Shown here: positions 45,737 through 55,596 of the stretch, piece by piece
Numbering within the stretch: the stretch's first letter is position 1
Layout: every line of letters starts with the position of its first letter
Source of the DNA: Clostridium cylindrosporum DSM 605
GTDB lineage: Bacteria; Bacillota; Clostridia; Clostridiales; Caloramatoraceae
Assembly: GCF_001047375.1 (NCBI RefSeq)
Contig: NZ_LFVU01000028.1
Span: 62,001 to 126,000 of the forward strand
Length of the DNA stretch: 64,000 nucleotides
Direction of reading: 5' to 3'
Position numbers and translations under genes: made by a program
The notes under the pieces: model-generated
Seen by the model: the letters and a program-made list of their open reading frames with translations, nothing else
The model's database searches: none
What the model was told of the DNA's origin: nothing

Positions 45737-46120
45737 TTAATTTGCTGGTATAACGTGAAATTTTGATTGTGGTAGACTCACTATTAAATCATCAATAACA
45801 CAAGCTTTTCTAGTCTTAGGAGGTTCACCTAAAACTATATGCCCTATTGACTTTTCTTTAGCAAATGTCTTTAAAGTTTCTACAACATCATCGGACCTTA
45901 GAACAGTTAACTCTGCTCCTGCTTCCTTTGATATATTAAAAAGATACTGCAGGGCATCAGGTTCTTTATCATCATACAAGAAATTGTCACCATCTTTTAC
46001 AACGTGTATAACATAAAGCTCTGATCCAAAGCTTTCTTTTAGTCTTGATCCATTGCTTATTAATCTTTCACATGTTTTTTGTTGCGTTACACACACCATG
46101 ATATTATCCTTTATATACAT
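45737..46120 (-). CDS. Universal stress protein-like domain protein
   Basis: 127-residue protein with the Usp/KdpD-type alpha/beta fold: NIMVCVTQQKTCERLISNGSRL-type opening, ELYVIHVV (about 36), AGAELTVLRS and IGHIVLGEPPKTRK (about 90), where Usp proteins have their nucleotide-binding Gly loop. AGAGG is two bases from ATG 46126 and eight from ATG 46120, so 46120 is preferred. Function unknown. Confidence 0.75.
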   Translation of the reverse strand: MYIKDNIMVCVTQQKTCERLISNGSRLKESFGSELYVIHVVKDGDNFLYDDKEPDALQYLFNISKEAGAELTVLRSDDVVETLKTFAKEKSIGHIVLGEPPKTRKACVIDDLIVSLPQSKFHVIPAN

Positions 46121-46348
46121 TCTCATTACCTCTTTCGTGGGCTTATGATAAATTTTCTATGCTCACTAACCATCTTTACAAATAATTGTATCAAAATTTA
46201 TGCCTATTTACAATCAAAGTAACCATTATTTAACCTTTTGAACCTTTTATAAAATTAATTTTAATTTATTTAAGTTTATTGGTAAATATTATTGTGATTT
46301 TGTATAATTATATAGTATAGGCTAAAATTTTAAAAATAGGTGAATATG

Positions 46349-47464
46349 ATGAATAAACAGAAACTACTTTACCTTGTTTCTAAAGGTGAGAATTCAAAAG
46401 TAGACTTTAAACTTAAACTTTCCATAGATACAGAAAGTAATAAAAAAGAGTTTTCAAAGGATATAGTTGCCATTGCTAATACAAGAGCAGGAAGAGGATA
46501 CCTTATTTTTGGTGTAGAAGATAAAAGAAGAGAAATTATTGGGATTAATCCTGAGGACTTTAAAGAGGAAAAGTTACAACAGATAATAGCATCAAGAATT
46601 GACCCACCGGTTCCTATAAAACTGGAAATAGTTGATGTAGATAAGGATAAGAAGGTCGCAGTGATTACAATATATAATACTAATCAAAGACCTCATCAAA
46701 TGAGGGAAAATGGTGCTTTTTACATTAGACGTGGAAGCACTACTGATATAATGAGAAAAGATGAAATAGCTTCGATGATACATGAGTATGGACTACTACC
46801 ATATGAAACAATTCCTATATATTCAGCATCACTTTCAGACTTTAATAATGAGCATATTAGAAGCTACTTAAGAAACTTTAATGTAATAGACAATATTGAC
46901 TATAGTATACTTGAGGGTCTTGGAATAGTATCTAGAGATCTTGATTCATCAAATTATGTTCCTACATATGGAGGAATATTACTTTTTTCAGACAACCCTC
47001 AAAAATATCTTCCATACAGTATAATACAAATTCATAATACTACTAATACCTCAAAAGAGCGCACAATGGTATGTGATGGCAATATTTTAGATATGCTTAA
47101 TAAATCATGTAGCATAATTGAAAAGTATAAAAATAAACAAATACCTATTGAAATAATTGAAGACTTACTTGGCAATTCAGTTCTTCATAGAGATTATTTT
47201 GCTATTAATAATTGTATAGAAGTCTATATAAAAGACAATTGTATAGAAATTATTAACCCTGGATATAAAAAATATAAGGATACAGCTGAATCTTATCTTA
47301 AGAGAAATATGTGGTTATATCTAAAGCTTCTTTCTTTAGATAGTAAAAGAAGATTTTTTAATAAAAACATTCGTGCTAAAGACTTAATAAATAAAAATCT
47401 TAAGGTAAGATATTATAATGTTGAATCAAAAAACCTTTTTAAGGTAGTTATTCGTTATCATTAA
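46349..47464 (+). CDS. AlbA_2 (Schlafen-like) domain protein, RNA/DNA-helper type
   Basis: 371 residues. The N-terminal AlbA_2 domain (about 10-130) has SKVDFKLKL, KDIVAIANTRAGRGYLIFGVED and GAFYIRRGSTT. The rest resembles the C-terminal half of AlbA_2 regulators, with an ATPase-like region around NSVLHRDYFAINN and EIINPG (about 280-310). Such proteins are putative transcription regulators or nucleases. AGGTG six bases ahead selects ATG 46349. Isolated gene; no defence genes are adjacent. Confidence 0.75.
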   Translation: MNKQKLLYLVSKGENSKVDFKLKLSIDTESNKKEFSKDIVAIANTRAGRGYLIFGVEDKRREIIGINPEDFKEEKLQQIIASRIDPPVPIKLEIVDVDKDKKVAVITIYNTNQRPHQMRENGAFYIRRGSTTDIMRKDEIASMIHEYGLLPYETIPIYSASLSDFNNEHIRSYLRNFNVIDNIDYSILEGLGIVSRDLDSSNYVPTYGGILLFSDNPQKYLPYSIIQIHNTTNTSKERTMVCDGNILDMLNKSCSIIEKYKNKQIPIEIIEDLLGNSVLHRDYFAINNCIEVYIKDNCIEIINPGYKKYKDTAESYLKRNMWLYLKLLSLDSKRRFFNKNIRAKDLINKNLKVRYYNVESKNLFKVVIRYH

Positions 47465-47504
47465 AAAAACTACACTAGAATATAATTCTAGTGTAGTTTT
47501 TTTT
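47464..47504. terminator. Bidirectional terminator
   Basis: AAAAAACTACACTAGAAT pairs with ATTCTAGTGTAGTTTTTT, ending the AlbA_2 gene and the convergent gene. Confidence 0.88.
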
Positions 47505-47874
47505 AGAATTCATTATATACTCTTTCAAGCTCATTAATATGGTAATCTAGCACCTCATTAACTATGGATTCCATAAGAGTATGTTCATTTGAAAAAGGTA
47601 TTTTTATAACCCAAATAGGATTGTAATATCCATCTACTTCTTCAATTTCATATCCTTTATCATGAAAATATTTAAAGTCATATTCTTCATAAATATGCTC
47701 AAACTCCTCATCACTTACTTCCTCTTTATCAATAGTAAGAAATAAGTTTAGAATTTCATCTTCCATAAAAACTTTAAATACAAGATTTAGGCCCTTTTCA
47801 AGTTTAAAACTTGCTACCTCTTTTGAGAGTATCCCATCTTCTTTTTCCATAATTACTATACTCGACGCGTCCAT
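47503..47874 (-). CDS. Unrecognised small acidic protein
   Basis: About 123 residues, Glu/Asp-rich, with no membrane segment or signal peptide. It alternates beta-like (SIVIMEKEDG, LNLVFKVFMEDE) and acidic helical stretches (EEFEHIYEEYDF) and ends VLDYHINELERVYNEF. ATG 47874 lies 15 bases after AAAGGAG, an unusual spacing; a TTG at 47889 lies directly against it. It directly follows glyS and may share its transcript. I do not recognise the family with certainty. Confidence 0.6.
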   Translation of the reverse strand: MDASSIVIMEKEDGILSKEVASFKLEKGLNLVFKVFMEDEILNLFLTIDKEEVSDEEFEHIYEEYDFKYFHDKGYEIEEVDGYYNPIWVIKIPFSNEHTLMESIVNEVLDYHINELERVYNEF

Positions 47875-47894
47875 TTTATTCTTTAACAACTCCT

Positions 47895-49286
47895 TTAAAA
47901 TTCAAGTTTTGATTCAATATATTCAGCTACTTCATTAATTGGTAGTCTAACTTGTTCCATTGTATCTCTATCTCTTACAGTAACACAATTATCTTCCTTT
48001 GAATCAAAATCATATGTTATACAGAAAGGTGTCCCAATTTCATCCTGTCTTCTATATCTTTTCCCTATACTTCCTGTTTCATCGAAATCAACATTAAACT
48101 TCTTAGAAAGACCTGTAAAAAGCTCTGTAGCCTCCTCTGAAAGCTTTTTAGAAAGAGGAAGAATTGCAGCTTTAAATGGAGCAAGTGCTGGATGCATTTT
48201 AAGAACAACTCTTGTATCTCCCTCTCCAACTTCTTCTTCTTCATATGAATCAACTAAAAATGCAAGTGCTACTCTATCAGCCCCAACAGATGGCTCTATA
48301 CAGTAAGGAACAATCTTTTCATTAGTTTGTTGGTCTATGTAAACAAGGTCCTCTCCTGAATGCTCCATATGCTTCTTAAGGTCATAATCTGTTCTATCAG
48401 ATATACCCCAAAGCTCTCCCCATCCAAATGGGAAACTATATTCAATATCTGATGTAGCATTACTATAATGTGCAAGTTCTTCTTCTCTATGGTCACGAAG
48501 TCTCATATTATCTTCCTTCATTCCAAGTGATAATAAGAAGTCTTTGCAGAAGTTTTTCCAGTAGTTAAACCACTCTATGTCCTCTCCTGGTCTACAGAAG
48601 AATTCTAGTTCCATTTGCTCGAATTCTCTTGTTCTAAATGTAAAGTTTCCAGGTGTTATTTCATTTCTAAATGATTTACCTATTTGACCAATTCCAAATG
48701 GTAGCTTCTTTCTACTTGATCTTTGTACAGATTTAAAGTTTACAAATATACCCTGTGCTGTTTCAGGTCTTAGGTAAACCTCGTTTTTAGCATCCTCAGT
48801 AACACCTTGGAATGTTTTAAACATAAGGTTAAATTGTCTTATATCAGTATAATTATGCTTACCACAATCTGGACAAACTATATTGTTGTCACTAATATAC
48901 TTCGCCATTTCTTCCTTAGACCATCCATCAACTCCAACAAGCTCTTCTCCCTTAGCTAATGCGAAATCCTCAATTATTTTATCAGCTCTAAATCTTGACT
49001 TACATTCCTTACAGTCCATTAAAGGGTCGCTAAAACCACCTACATGTCCTGAAGCCACCCAAACCTGTGGATTCATTAGTATAGCACAGTCAATTCCTAC
49101 ATTATGTGGATTCTCCTGAATAAATTTCTTCCACCATGCTTTTTTCACATTATTTTTAAATTCTATTCCAAGTGGACCATAATCCCATGAGTTTGCAAGA
49201 CCTCCATATATCTCTGACCCTGGAAATATGAACCCTCTACCCTTACATAGGGCAACAATCTTATCCATTGTAACGTCATTTGCCAT
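47895..49286 (-). CDS. glyS: Glycyl-tRNA synthetase (dimeric type)
   Basis: Charges tRNA-Gly. This 463-residue homodimeric class II enzyme has motif-type blocks [13 protein letters not shown], the [13 protein letters not shown] region (about 74), [11 protein letters not shown] (about 170) and [19 protein letters not shown] (about 206), and C-terminal anticodon-binding residues from about 360. A zinc-like CPDCG is at about 138. ATG 49286 has AGGAGG. It is driven by its own promoter and T-box leader. Confidence 0.95.
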   Translation of the reverse strand: MANDVTMDKIVALCKGRGFIFPGSEIYGGLANSWDYGPLGIEFKNNVKKAWWKKFIQENPHNVGIDCAILMNPQVWVASGHVGGFSDPLMDCKECKSRFRADKIIEDFALAKGEELVGVDGWSKEEMAKYISDNNIVCPDCGKHNYTDIRQFNLMFKTFQGVTEDAKNEVYLRPETAQGIFVNFKSVQRSSRKKLPFGIGQIGKSFRNEITPGNFTFRTREFEQMELEFFCRPGEDIEWFNYWKNFCKDFLLSLGMKEDNMRLRDHREEELAHYSNATSDIEYSFPFGWGELWGISDRTDYDLKKHMEHSGEDLVYIDQQTNEKIVPYCIEPSVGADRVALAFLVDSYEEEEVGEGDTRVVLKMHPALAPFKAAILPLSKKLSEEATELFTGLSKKFNVDFDETGSIGKRYRRQDEIGTPFCITYDFDSKEDNCVTVRDRDTMEQVRLPINEVAEYIESKLEF

Positions 49287-49316
49287 ACTAAAACCTCCTA
49301 TTAATTCTTAAAATAA

Positions 49317-49530
49317 CAAAAAAACCCTTCATCCCAACTAAGGGACGAAAGGTTATCTTCCGCGGTTCCACCCTTTTTGATTCTAAATAGATTAGAATCC
49401 ACTTAAAGTATACACTCAAGGACTCCCTTCACTAACAAACAATACTGAACTCCCACCATAATCAGCTCGCTAAAATTTATATTATCAGCTACTCTTTCCT
49501 CTCAAAGTGAATATATTTTTATACGAAAAT
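49317..49530 (-). promoter_or_regulatory. T-box riboswitch controlling glyS (tRNA-Gly)
   Basis: The canonical T-box AGGGTGGAACCGCGG lies at about 49360-49374 on the minus strand. The terminator hairpin, CCTTTCGTCCC and GGGATGAAGG with T7, spans 49317-49352. The specifier candidate GGA follows GAAG (49424-49426), fitting tRNA-Gly, and the T-box A pairs with U73. Uncharged tRNA-Gly would allow read-through into glyS. Confidence 0.93.
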
Positions 49531-49558
49531 ATATTATCAAAAATAATATATTTGTCAA
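49531..49558 (-). promoter_or_regulatory. SigA-type promoter of glyS
   Basis: TTGACA (49553-49558) and TAATAT (49531-49536) are 16 bases apart on the minus strand, upstream of the T-box leader. Confidence 0.8.
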
Positions 49559-49562
49559 GGGC

Positions 49563-49886
49563 TTAGTGGTTACAGTTACATCCTCCGCCACAGCTCTTTT
49601 TAATAGGAATAAGTGACTTAATTACAAATCCTTCATTTTCCCCTTCAGTAAAATCTATATCAAGCCCATTTGAATACTCTGGTACATATTCTGTATCTGT
49701 AATGAAAGTTATTCCATTAACCTCTGTTAAAGTGTCTGTTTCCTTTGCATCATCAAAAGCAAGACCAAATTTTGCTCCACTACATCCTACTGATGTAACA
49801 TATATTCTAAGCGTTGGAGTTTCATCATTAGACTTAACTACTTCATTTATCTTTTCTGTTGCTAATTGTGACAGTTTTATTTCCAT
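49563..49886 (-). CDS. HesB/IscA family iron-sulfur carrier
   Basis: 107-residue A-type iron-sulfur scaffold/carrier: IYVTSVGCSGAKFGLAFDD (Cys at about 35) and the C-terminal CGGGCNCNH (about 98), which supply the cluster ligands. It has an acidic middle. The ATG at 49886 has AGGAGG. It ends five bases before the glyS -35 element and forms a separate unit. Confidence 0.85.
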   Translation of the reverse strand: MEIKLSQLATEKINEVVKSNDETPTLRIYVTSVGCSGAKFGLAFDDAKETDTLTEVNGITFITDTEYVPEYSNGLDIDFTEGENEGFVIKSLIPIKKSCGGGCNCNH

Positions 49887-50015
49887 TGTTTTGCCTCCTA
49901 TAAGGTTATTTAATATTTATAGTATATCTTTTTAACCTAATTTATTCAATGTAGTATTTTATTTTTTTAAAACTTTTGATATACTGTTTTAAAAACTAAA
50001 GGTAGGTAATTAAAC

Positions 50016-50282
50016 ATGATGAGGCTTTGGGGAAAAATTATTAAAAATAATAAGATAATATTTCAGCATGAAAGTAATTATGCATATGATGATTTAGAGT
50101 ATCAAGATCAGCTAAAGTACTGTATAGAAGTTATTTGCAAGGAACTGGATATTCAAAAGCCTTATTGGTTAAATAGTAACCTTAAAGAATATAATAAATA
50201 TAAAAAGACATCATTTACCCAGGATAACTTTATTGAAGAAATTGAATTTGATAAATTAGAAATAGAAGTACTAGACGAATAG
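50016..50282 (+). CDS. Small conserved-looking hypothetical protein
   Basis: 88 residues, acidic and soluble; opens MMRLWGKIIKNNKIIFQHES and holds YDDLEYQDQLKYCIEVICKELDI, a helix-rich pattern. I do not recognise a family. Its stop and the ppsR stop lie on opposite arms of a shared hairpin. ATG 50016 has AGGTAGG upstream. Confidence 0.65.
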   Translation: MMRLWGKIIKNNKIIFQHESNYAYDDLEYQDQLKYCIEVICKELDIQKPYWLNSNLKEYNKYKKTSFTQDNFIEEIEFDKLEIEVLDE

Positions 50283-50292
50283 TCTAGTACTT
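50267..50292. terminator. Short bidirectional hairpin overlapping both stops
   Basis: AGTACTAGAC pairs with GTCTAGTACT around GAATA. It lies across the stop codons of both convergent genes; T runs are short. Confidence 0.6.
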
Positions 50293-51096
50293 TATATCTT
50301 CGTTATAACCTACATATTCTAAAATCTGTGATGCGGTTTCTTCTATTGCTTTTCTTGTTACATCAAAAACCTTACATCTAATTCTTCTCATTATCTTCTC
50401 TGCATACTCAAGTTCTGCAAGTATTCTTTCAGCATTTGCATATTCTATTTTGTGAAGACTTGTTCCCATTCTAGTGATTCTATTATGTCTTATAGCCATA
50501 AGTTCCCTTGGGTCTATTGTTAGTCCTATAATTTTTCTTCTGTTTATTTCAAATAATGCCTCAGGAACTGGAGTTTCCGGAACAAGAGGAACATTAGCAA
50601 CTTTTATCCCCTTATTAGCTATATAAATAGAAAGTGGAGTTTTTGATGTTCTTGAAACACCAATTATTACAAGGTCAGCATTTAAAAGACCTCTTTCACT
50701 TTTTCCATCATCAAAACTTAAAGCAAACTCCATAGCCTCTATCTTTCTAAAATAGTCTTCATCAAGTCTTCTAACAGCTCCAGGCTTATATATTGGAGTT
50801 TCATTTATTATCTCAGATACAGCATTAATACAAGGACCTAATACATTTATTATTTCTATATCACGTTCTATTGCAAGCTTTACAAGAAATTCTCTAGTTT
50901 CCTCTACTACTATTGTAGAAAGAATAAGACACTTATCCTTGTTTTCTATAGAATTAATAAAATTAATAGCATCAACTTTACTATTAATATATGACGCTCT
51001 TTTTATTTTTACATCATTATCAAACTGTGATGCAGTTGCCTTAGCAACCTGTTCAGCAGTTTCACCAATTGAATCAGATACAGCATATATTATCAA
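50284..51096 (-). CDS. ppsR: Pyruvate, phosphate dikinase regulatory protein (PSRP)
   Basis: Bifunctional ADP-dependent kinase and Pi-dependent phosphorylase that switches PPDK on and off. Seen: GVSRTSKTP (about residue 145), the nucleotide loop, with YAVSDSIGETAEQVAKA at the N-terminus and KVFDVTRKAIEE at the C-terminus. 270 residues. Start is TTG 51096, right after AGGTGATTAG. No PPDK gene is in the window; its target may be elsewhere. Confidence 0.9.
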   Translation of the reverse strand: MIIYAVSDSIGETAEQVAKATASQFDNDVKIKRASYINSKVDAINFINSIENKDKCLILSTIVVEETREFLVKLAIERDIEIINVLGPCINAVSEIINETPIYKPGAVRRLDEDYFRKIEAMEFALSFDDGKSERGLLNADLVIIGVSRTSKTPLSIYIANKGIKVANVPLVPETPVPEALFEINRRKIIGLTIDPRELMAIRHNRITRMGTSLHKIEYANAERILAELEYAEKIMRRIRCKVFDVTRKAIEETASQILEYVGYNEDIKY

Positions 51097-51219
51097 CTAA
51101 TCACCTACTTAAATTAATTTTGTGAATTTTTTTATTTATATTTTAACATATTATTATAAAATATAAATATCCCTTTATTTTTTATAATTTGTGTTATAAT
51201 TTTCTGGGAGGTTTTAAAT

Positions 51220-52110
51220 ATGAAACTAAAAGGTATATTATTCGCAATTATTTCTTCTATAATATTTGGCACAACAGGTATTATACAAAAACCATTGTAT
51301 TTGGATAATGTAAATCCATTAGATGTACTTACTATTGCATATGCAGTTGGAAGCTTGGTTCTATCGATATACATATCTTTATTTAAAGGTAAGAAGGCTA
51401 TTATACTACCTAAGGAAAGTTTAAAACATGTGATTATTCATTCTACATTTGGTATGTTAGCAGTTACAGTTTCATTCTCGTATTCACTAAAATATCTAGA
51501 TGTATCTATTGCAACTATGCTGATCTATACATACCCTATTATTATAGCCTTATATTCTATATTAGTTCTTAAGAAAAGGTTTTCAATTACAAAGATTATA
51601 TCTGTTTTTGGTACCTTAATTGGGTGCATTCTTGTTTTAGATATTTTTAATGCAAAAAAGTTTTCTAGCTTAGGACTTTGTATTGGAATATTTTCTGCTT
51701 TTGCCTATGCATTTTTAAATTTATATGGAGATAAGCTTCTTAAGTATAAGTTAGAACCTGTAACTATCCTGTTTTATAATTGTTTAATTACTTTTATAGC
51801 CTTAATAATTATAAATAATAAAATACTTTTCAATATAAAAGATATTAGTCCTCATGTGTTTTTTAGCTCTGCCCTAGTTTCTATACTTGGTCAAATAATT
51901 CCAATGTTCTTGTTATATATAGCTATAAAATTAATTGGACCTGTTTTAAGCTCAATTATTACTACAATTGAAATTCCAGCAGTAGCAATACTATCATTTA
52001 TATTCCTTAATGAAAAAATTTCATTAATTCAATGTGTAGGAATCTTTATTGTTTTATTATGTATACTTTTAATTGAAATTGAAAAGCCAGAAAATGAAAA
52101 CAAGTGCTAG
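51220..52110 (+). CDS. EamA/DMT family transporter
   Basis: 296-residue drug/metabolite transporter with ten membrane helices in two EamA halves. GTTGIIQK and LDVSIATMLIYTYPII in half one, and LKYLD/FLNEKIS blocks, are typical. Substrate unknown. GGGAGG precedes ATG 51220. Not the same unit as the EamA gene at 52152-53048, which is convergent. Confidence 0.8.
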   Translation: MKLKGILFAIISSIIFGTTGIIQKPLYLDNVNPLDVLTIAYAVGSLVLSIYISLFKGKKAIILPKESLKHVIIHSTFGMLAVTVSFSYSLKYLDVSIATMLIYTYPIIIALYSILVLKKRFSITKIISVFGTLIGCILVLDIFNAKKFSSLGLCIGIFSAFAYAFLNLYGDKLLKYKLEPVTILFYNCLITFIALIIINNKILFNIKDISPHVFFSSALVSILGQIIPMFLLYIAIKLIGPVLSSIITTIEIPAVAILSFIFLNEKISLIQCVGIFIVLLCILLIEIEKPENENKC

Positions 52111-52133
52111 GATCAAGTCTAGCACTTGTTTTT
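52101..52133 (+). terminator. Terminator after the first EamA gene
   Basis: CAAGTGCTAG and CTAGCACTTG form a stem around GATCAAGT, then T5. Confidence 0.85.
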
Positions 52134-52151
52134 ATACTTAATTATATGTAT

Positions 52152-53048
52152 TTAATTGCTTCTAATTAATTTAGATGACTTTTTCTTCAAAAATCCCCAC
52201 TTTGTTTCAGCAGTAGTAATAGCTAAAAATATTGCTGCAGATCCTATAATCATTTTAAATGTAAACTCTTCGCCTAACACTAGTGTAGATAACAAGCTCC
52301 CAAATACAGACTCTAAACATAAAATAATTGCTGCATGATCAGGTAATGTATACTTTTGAGCGACATTTTGTATTGCAAAGCATATAAGGGTACTAAATAT
52401 ACCAAGATATAATATTCCAAGTGTACTAGTAGATGTAAACTTAGGTGCGGGTTCAAACATTAATGATGAAATTAATGATAATATAGTAACTGTCCCAAAC
52501 TGAACAATCGTCAACACTATAGGGTCATATTTAGTTGCAAAGCATGCGATAGAAACAATATGTCCTGCAAAAAATAATGCACATATAATAGTTAGTGTAT
52601 CACCGAAATTAATTGAGAAGTTCTCATTAAGACTTAAAAACCCAATTCCAACGACTGCAATTATAGCAGCAAATATATTATATCTATCAGGTTTTTTTCC
52701 TCTTACAATCCAATATAAAAATGGAACAATAACAACGTTAGTCCCAGTTAAAAAAGCCTGTTTTCCTGCTGTTGTATATTGCAGTCCAATTGTTTGTAGT
52801 ATAAATCCCACATATAAAAAAAGTCCAATAATTGCTCCAGCTTTTAAACTACTTTTATCAATTGATCCTATTTTCTTATGAAATATAAGTGCTATTGCTA
52901 CAAAAGCCATAAGGAACCTAATAAAGTTAATATAATTTGGAGTTATAGATTCTAGTGCATATTTGGTTGCTATAAATCCTCCACCCCAGAGAAAAGCCAC
53001 AACTAATAAAGATATATCCGCTGCAAGTGATTTGTTTTCTATATTCAT
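52152..53048 (-). CDS. EamA/DMT family transporter
   Basis: 298-residue, ten-helix DMT transporter, more typical of the RhaT/YdcZ-like EamA type: SLLVVAFLWGGGFIATKYAL, GLFLYVGFILQTIGLQYTTAGKQAFL (about 75) and HAAIILCLESVFGSLLSTLVLGEE (about 240). Substrate unknown. AAGGAGGG precedes ATG 53048. The Lys-rich C-terminus (FLKKKSSK) is cytoplasmic. Confidence 0.82.
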   Translation of the reverse strand: MNIENKSLAADISLLVVAFLWGGGFIATKYALESITPNYINFIRFLMAFVAIALIFHKKIGSIDKSSLKAGAIIGLFLYVGFILQTIGLQYTTAGKQAFLTGTNVVIVPFLYWIVRGKKPDRYNIFAAIIAVVGIGFLSLNENFSINFGDTLTIICALFFAGHIVSIACFATKYDPIVLTIVQFGTVTILSLISSLMFEPAPKFTSTSTLGILYLGIFSTLICFAIQNVAQKYTLPDHAAIILCLESVFGSLLSTLVLGEEFTFKMIIGSAAIFLAITTAETKWGFLKKKSSKLIRSN

Positions 53049-53157
53049 ACCTATCCCTCCTTAAAAATAATTTTCACAGTATAATATCTTAGTATTTACT
53101 CTAATACACTATTATATGTTACTTACCTAAACTTCTCAATGAAAACACTTTATAATA

Positions 53158-53182
53158 AAGAAAAGAGGCCGAAGCCTCTTTA
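53158..53182 (-). terminator. Terminator after ddl
   Basis: AGAGGC and GCCTCT form a short stem around CGAA, with T-rich sequence on the minus strand. Confidence 0.7.
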
Positions 53183-53186
53183 ATTA

Positions 53187-54101
53187 TTAGTTTATATTTC
53201 CTCTTAAATTAAGTGATTTTTCTATAAATATCTCAATTAAATCACTATATGAAATTCCAATATGTGCTGCACTTTTTGGGAATAAGCTATTACTTGTCAT
53301 ACCTGGAAGTGTATTTACTTCTAGAACAAACAACTCACCTTCACTAATTATAATGTCTACCCTTGCATATACATTACACTTTAATGCCTTAAAAGTTCCA
53401 ACAACCATTTTTTCTATTTTTCCTTGTAAGTCCTCTTCAAATTCTACTACAAATTCTTTAGCTCCACCATCTGTATACTTTGAAGTAAAGTCGAAGAACT
53501 CTCCTGAAGGTTCTATTGCAACTATTGGAAACATCTTTCCTTCTATAACTGGACAGCTTATCTCATACCCCTTTATATACTTTTCAATCATTACTTCAGT
53601 ATCATACTTTAATGCTTCAACTACTGCGGATTCTATATCTTTTTCTTCTTTTATAAGAACTGTTGCAAAGCTAGAGCCACCAGAATTAGGCTTTACAAAA
53701 ACAGGATATCCAATTTCTTTTATCTTTTCATAATTAATATCATCTACAGATGAAACCATAGTCCAGTCCGCTGTATTAATTCCTTCAAATCTTAGGACTT
53801 TTTTAGTCATATCCTTGTCCATACATAAAGAACTTGCTAAAACACCACATCCTGAATATGGAATATTAAGAGTTTCTAGAACACCTTGAACTACCCCGTC
53901 CTCTCCAAACTTCCCATGTAATGCTAAAAAAGCAAAATCTATTCCCTTAACCTTTTCTATAACATCATCTTTACTATCTAAAACTATAGGCACAACATTA
54001 TATTTAGATTTATCTAAATGTTCACATACTGCATTTCCTGATCTTAAGGATATTTCTCTCTCTGATGAGATTCCTCCCATAAGCACTCCGATTTTTAACA
54101 T
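53187..54101 (-). CDS. ddl: D-alanine-D-alanine ligase
   Basis: ATP-grasp enzyme that makes D-Ala-D-Ala for peptidoglycan. Seen: LMGGISSEREISLRSG (about residue 8), LALHGKFGEDGVVQG (about 58), FVKPNSGGSSFAT (about 133), EISCPV (about 182) and LEVNTLPGMTSNSLFPKSA (about 268). 304 residues. It starts three bases after the MocR-type gene stop, so the two are coupled. Confidence 0.95.
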   Translation of the reverse strand: MLKIGVLMGGISSEREISLRSGNAVCEHLDKSKYNVVPIVLDSKDDVIEKVKGIDFAFLALHGKFGEDGVVQGVLETLNIPYSGCGVLASSLCMDKDMTKKVLRFEGINTADWTMVSSVDDINYEKIKEIGYPVFVKPNSGGSSFATVLIKEEKDIESAVVEALKYDTEVMIEKYIKGYEISCPVIEGKMFPIVAIEPSGEFFDFTSKYTDGGAKEFVVEFEEDLQGKIEKMVVGTFKALKCNVYARVDIIISEGELFVLEVNTLPGMTSNSLFPKSAAHIGISYSDLIEIFIEKSLNLRGNIN

Positions 54102-54104
54102 TTA

Positions 54105-55544
54105 TTATCCCTCCAAAACTTTTACATACTTTCCAATAATTTTAAAGCCTTTTTCTATTTCGTCATCAGAAGTTCTTGAAAAGCCTAACCTAAAGCTTTT
54201 ATCCTCTGTATTTTTGTCTGAAAATATATCACCTGGAGTAAATAACACTCCCTCAGCATAACAAAGCTTTAAAAGTTCCCTTGCATTTACATTTTTTAAA
54301 CGGACGTATATATGAAGTCCCCCTTGACCAAGAATCGCTTCATGTGGGATATACTTCTTTGCACATTCTATAGCAAATTCATACTTATCCTTATATATTT
54401 TTCTAATTCTTTTTAGATATTTTTCAAAGTATCCATTTGATAAGTATTCATACAAAATTCCTTGGTCTAAAAAAGAGGTATGTATATTTCTACTTCTCTT
54501 AACACTTTCTAATGTAGAAATCAATGCTTTATCTGCAAGAATCCAACCAATTCTCATACCTGGATATAGAATCTTAGAAAAACTTCCAATATAAATAACG
54601 CTATTACCCTCTCCACATAAAGATACCATAGGTGTCACATGGGAACCTGAATATCTAAGTTCTTCATTAAAACCATCTTCTATTAATGGAACTTTATTTT
54701 CTCTTAGAATATTATATACCTCTATTCTTTTTTCAGGTGGCATTACAATTCCCGTAGGATTATGATAAGAAGGTATCATATAAGCTATTTTTATATTCTC
54801 TTCTTCGAGTTTCTCTTTTAATAGGTTAATATCTATACCATCTTCATTTATATCTATAGAACATATATTTAGTCCATGTAATTTCATAATTTTTAGTGCG
54901 GTATTATGTGTTGGATTTTCGCAGAGTATCTTGTCCCCTTTAGAAGTTAAAGTGGACAGCACAATATCAAATCCTTCTGTAAATCCATTAGTTATTAAAA
55001 TGTCCTTACCTTCTATATTAGCGCCCTTTTTCTCCATATACCCTAAAAGGTAATTAATCAGCTTATCATATCCCTTTGCATAGCCATAGTTTAAAATCTT
55101 ACTTCCTTCATCGGATAATCTATAAAGAAAAGCTCTTTTAAACTCTTCAATATCAAATAATTCATTATCTGGGGAAATGCTTTTAAATGAAATCATACCT
55201 TTTTTCCATTTAGGTTCTGTTTTTATAATATCAAGACTCTCTGAAAGCCTTGCATCCTCAGATATCTTATCACTATAATCTATGTTTAGCACCTTAGTTT
55301 CACTTATCTTTATGTCGGAAACAAAGGCACCTTTATTTTTCTTTGTATATAAAAAACCCTCATCTTCAAGATATTCATATGCCATCATAGTTGTGTTTCT
55401 ACTTATACCAAGAATAGAGCTTAGTTCCCTAGTTGAAGGAAGCTTACTATGTGGATTTATAAAACCCTTCAATATTAGAGATTTTATATGATATCCAAGC
55501 TGAAGGTATATTGGTGTGTTTCCACTAAACTTCATATTAAACAT
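54105..55544 (-). CDS. MocR-type (GntR-aminotransferase) transcription regulator
   Basis: 479-residue fusion: N-terminal GntR winged helix (about 1-75, SKLPSTRELSSILGISRNT) and a class I aminotransferase-like domain with the PLP-binding SFSKILYPGMRIGW (about 325) and IPSYHNPTGIVMPPEKR (about 258). Such regulators sense PLP and a metabolite. It directly precedes ddl, recalling DdlR, the MocR activator of ddl in Brevibacillus. GAGGTG seven bases ahead selects ATG 55544. Target inferred from position. Confidence 0.88.
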   Translation of the reverse strand: MFNMKFSGNTPIYLQLGYHIKSLILKGFINPHSKLPSTRELSSILGISRNTTMMAYEYLEDEGFLYTKKNKGAFVSDIKISETKVLNIDYSDKISEDARLSESLDIIKTEPKWKKGMISFKSISPDNELFDIEEFKRAFLYRLSDEGSKILNYGYAKGYDKLINYLLGYMEKKGANIEGKDILITNGFTEGFDIVLSTLTSKGDKILCENPTHNTALKIMKLHGLNICSIDINEDGIDINLLKEKLEEENIKIAYMIPSYHNPTGIVMPPEKRIEVYNILRENKVPLIEDGFNEELRYSGSHVTPMVSLCGEGNSVIYIGSFSKILYPGMRIGWILADKALISTLESVKRSRNIHTSFLDQGILYEYLSNGYFEKYLKRIRKIYKDKYEFAIECAKKYIPHEAILGQGGLHIYVRLKNVNARELLKLCYAEGVLFTPGDIFSDKNTEDKSFRLGFSRTSDDEIEKGFKIIGKYVKVLEG

Positions 55545-55596
55545 TTACAAACACCTCTACAATTTTATTTTCCCATACTAGAACCTATATTTAAAG

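Noticed and set aside
46349-47464. Part of a defence island (Schlafen-like AlbA_2)
   Set aside because: No restriction, toxin or other defence genes adjoin; the flanks are ordinary chromosome genes with own terminators.
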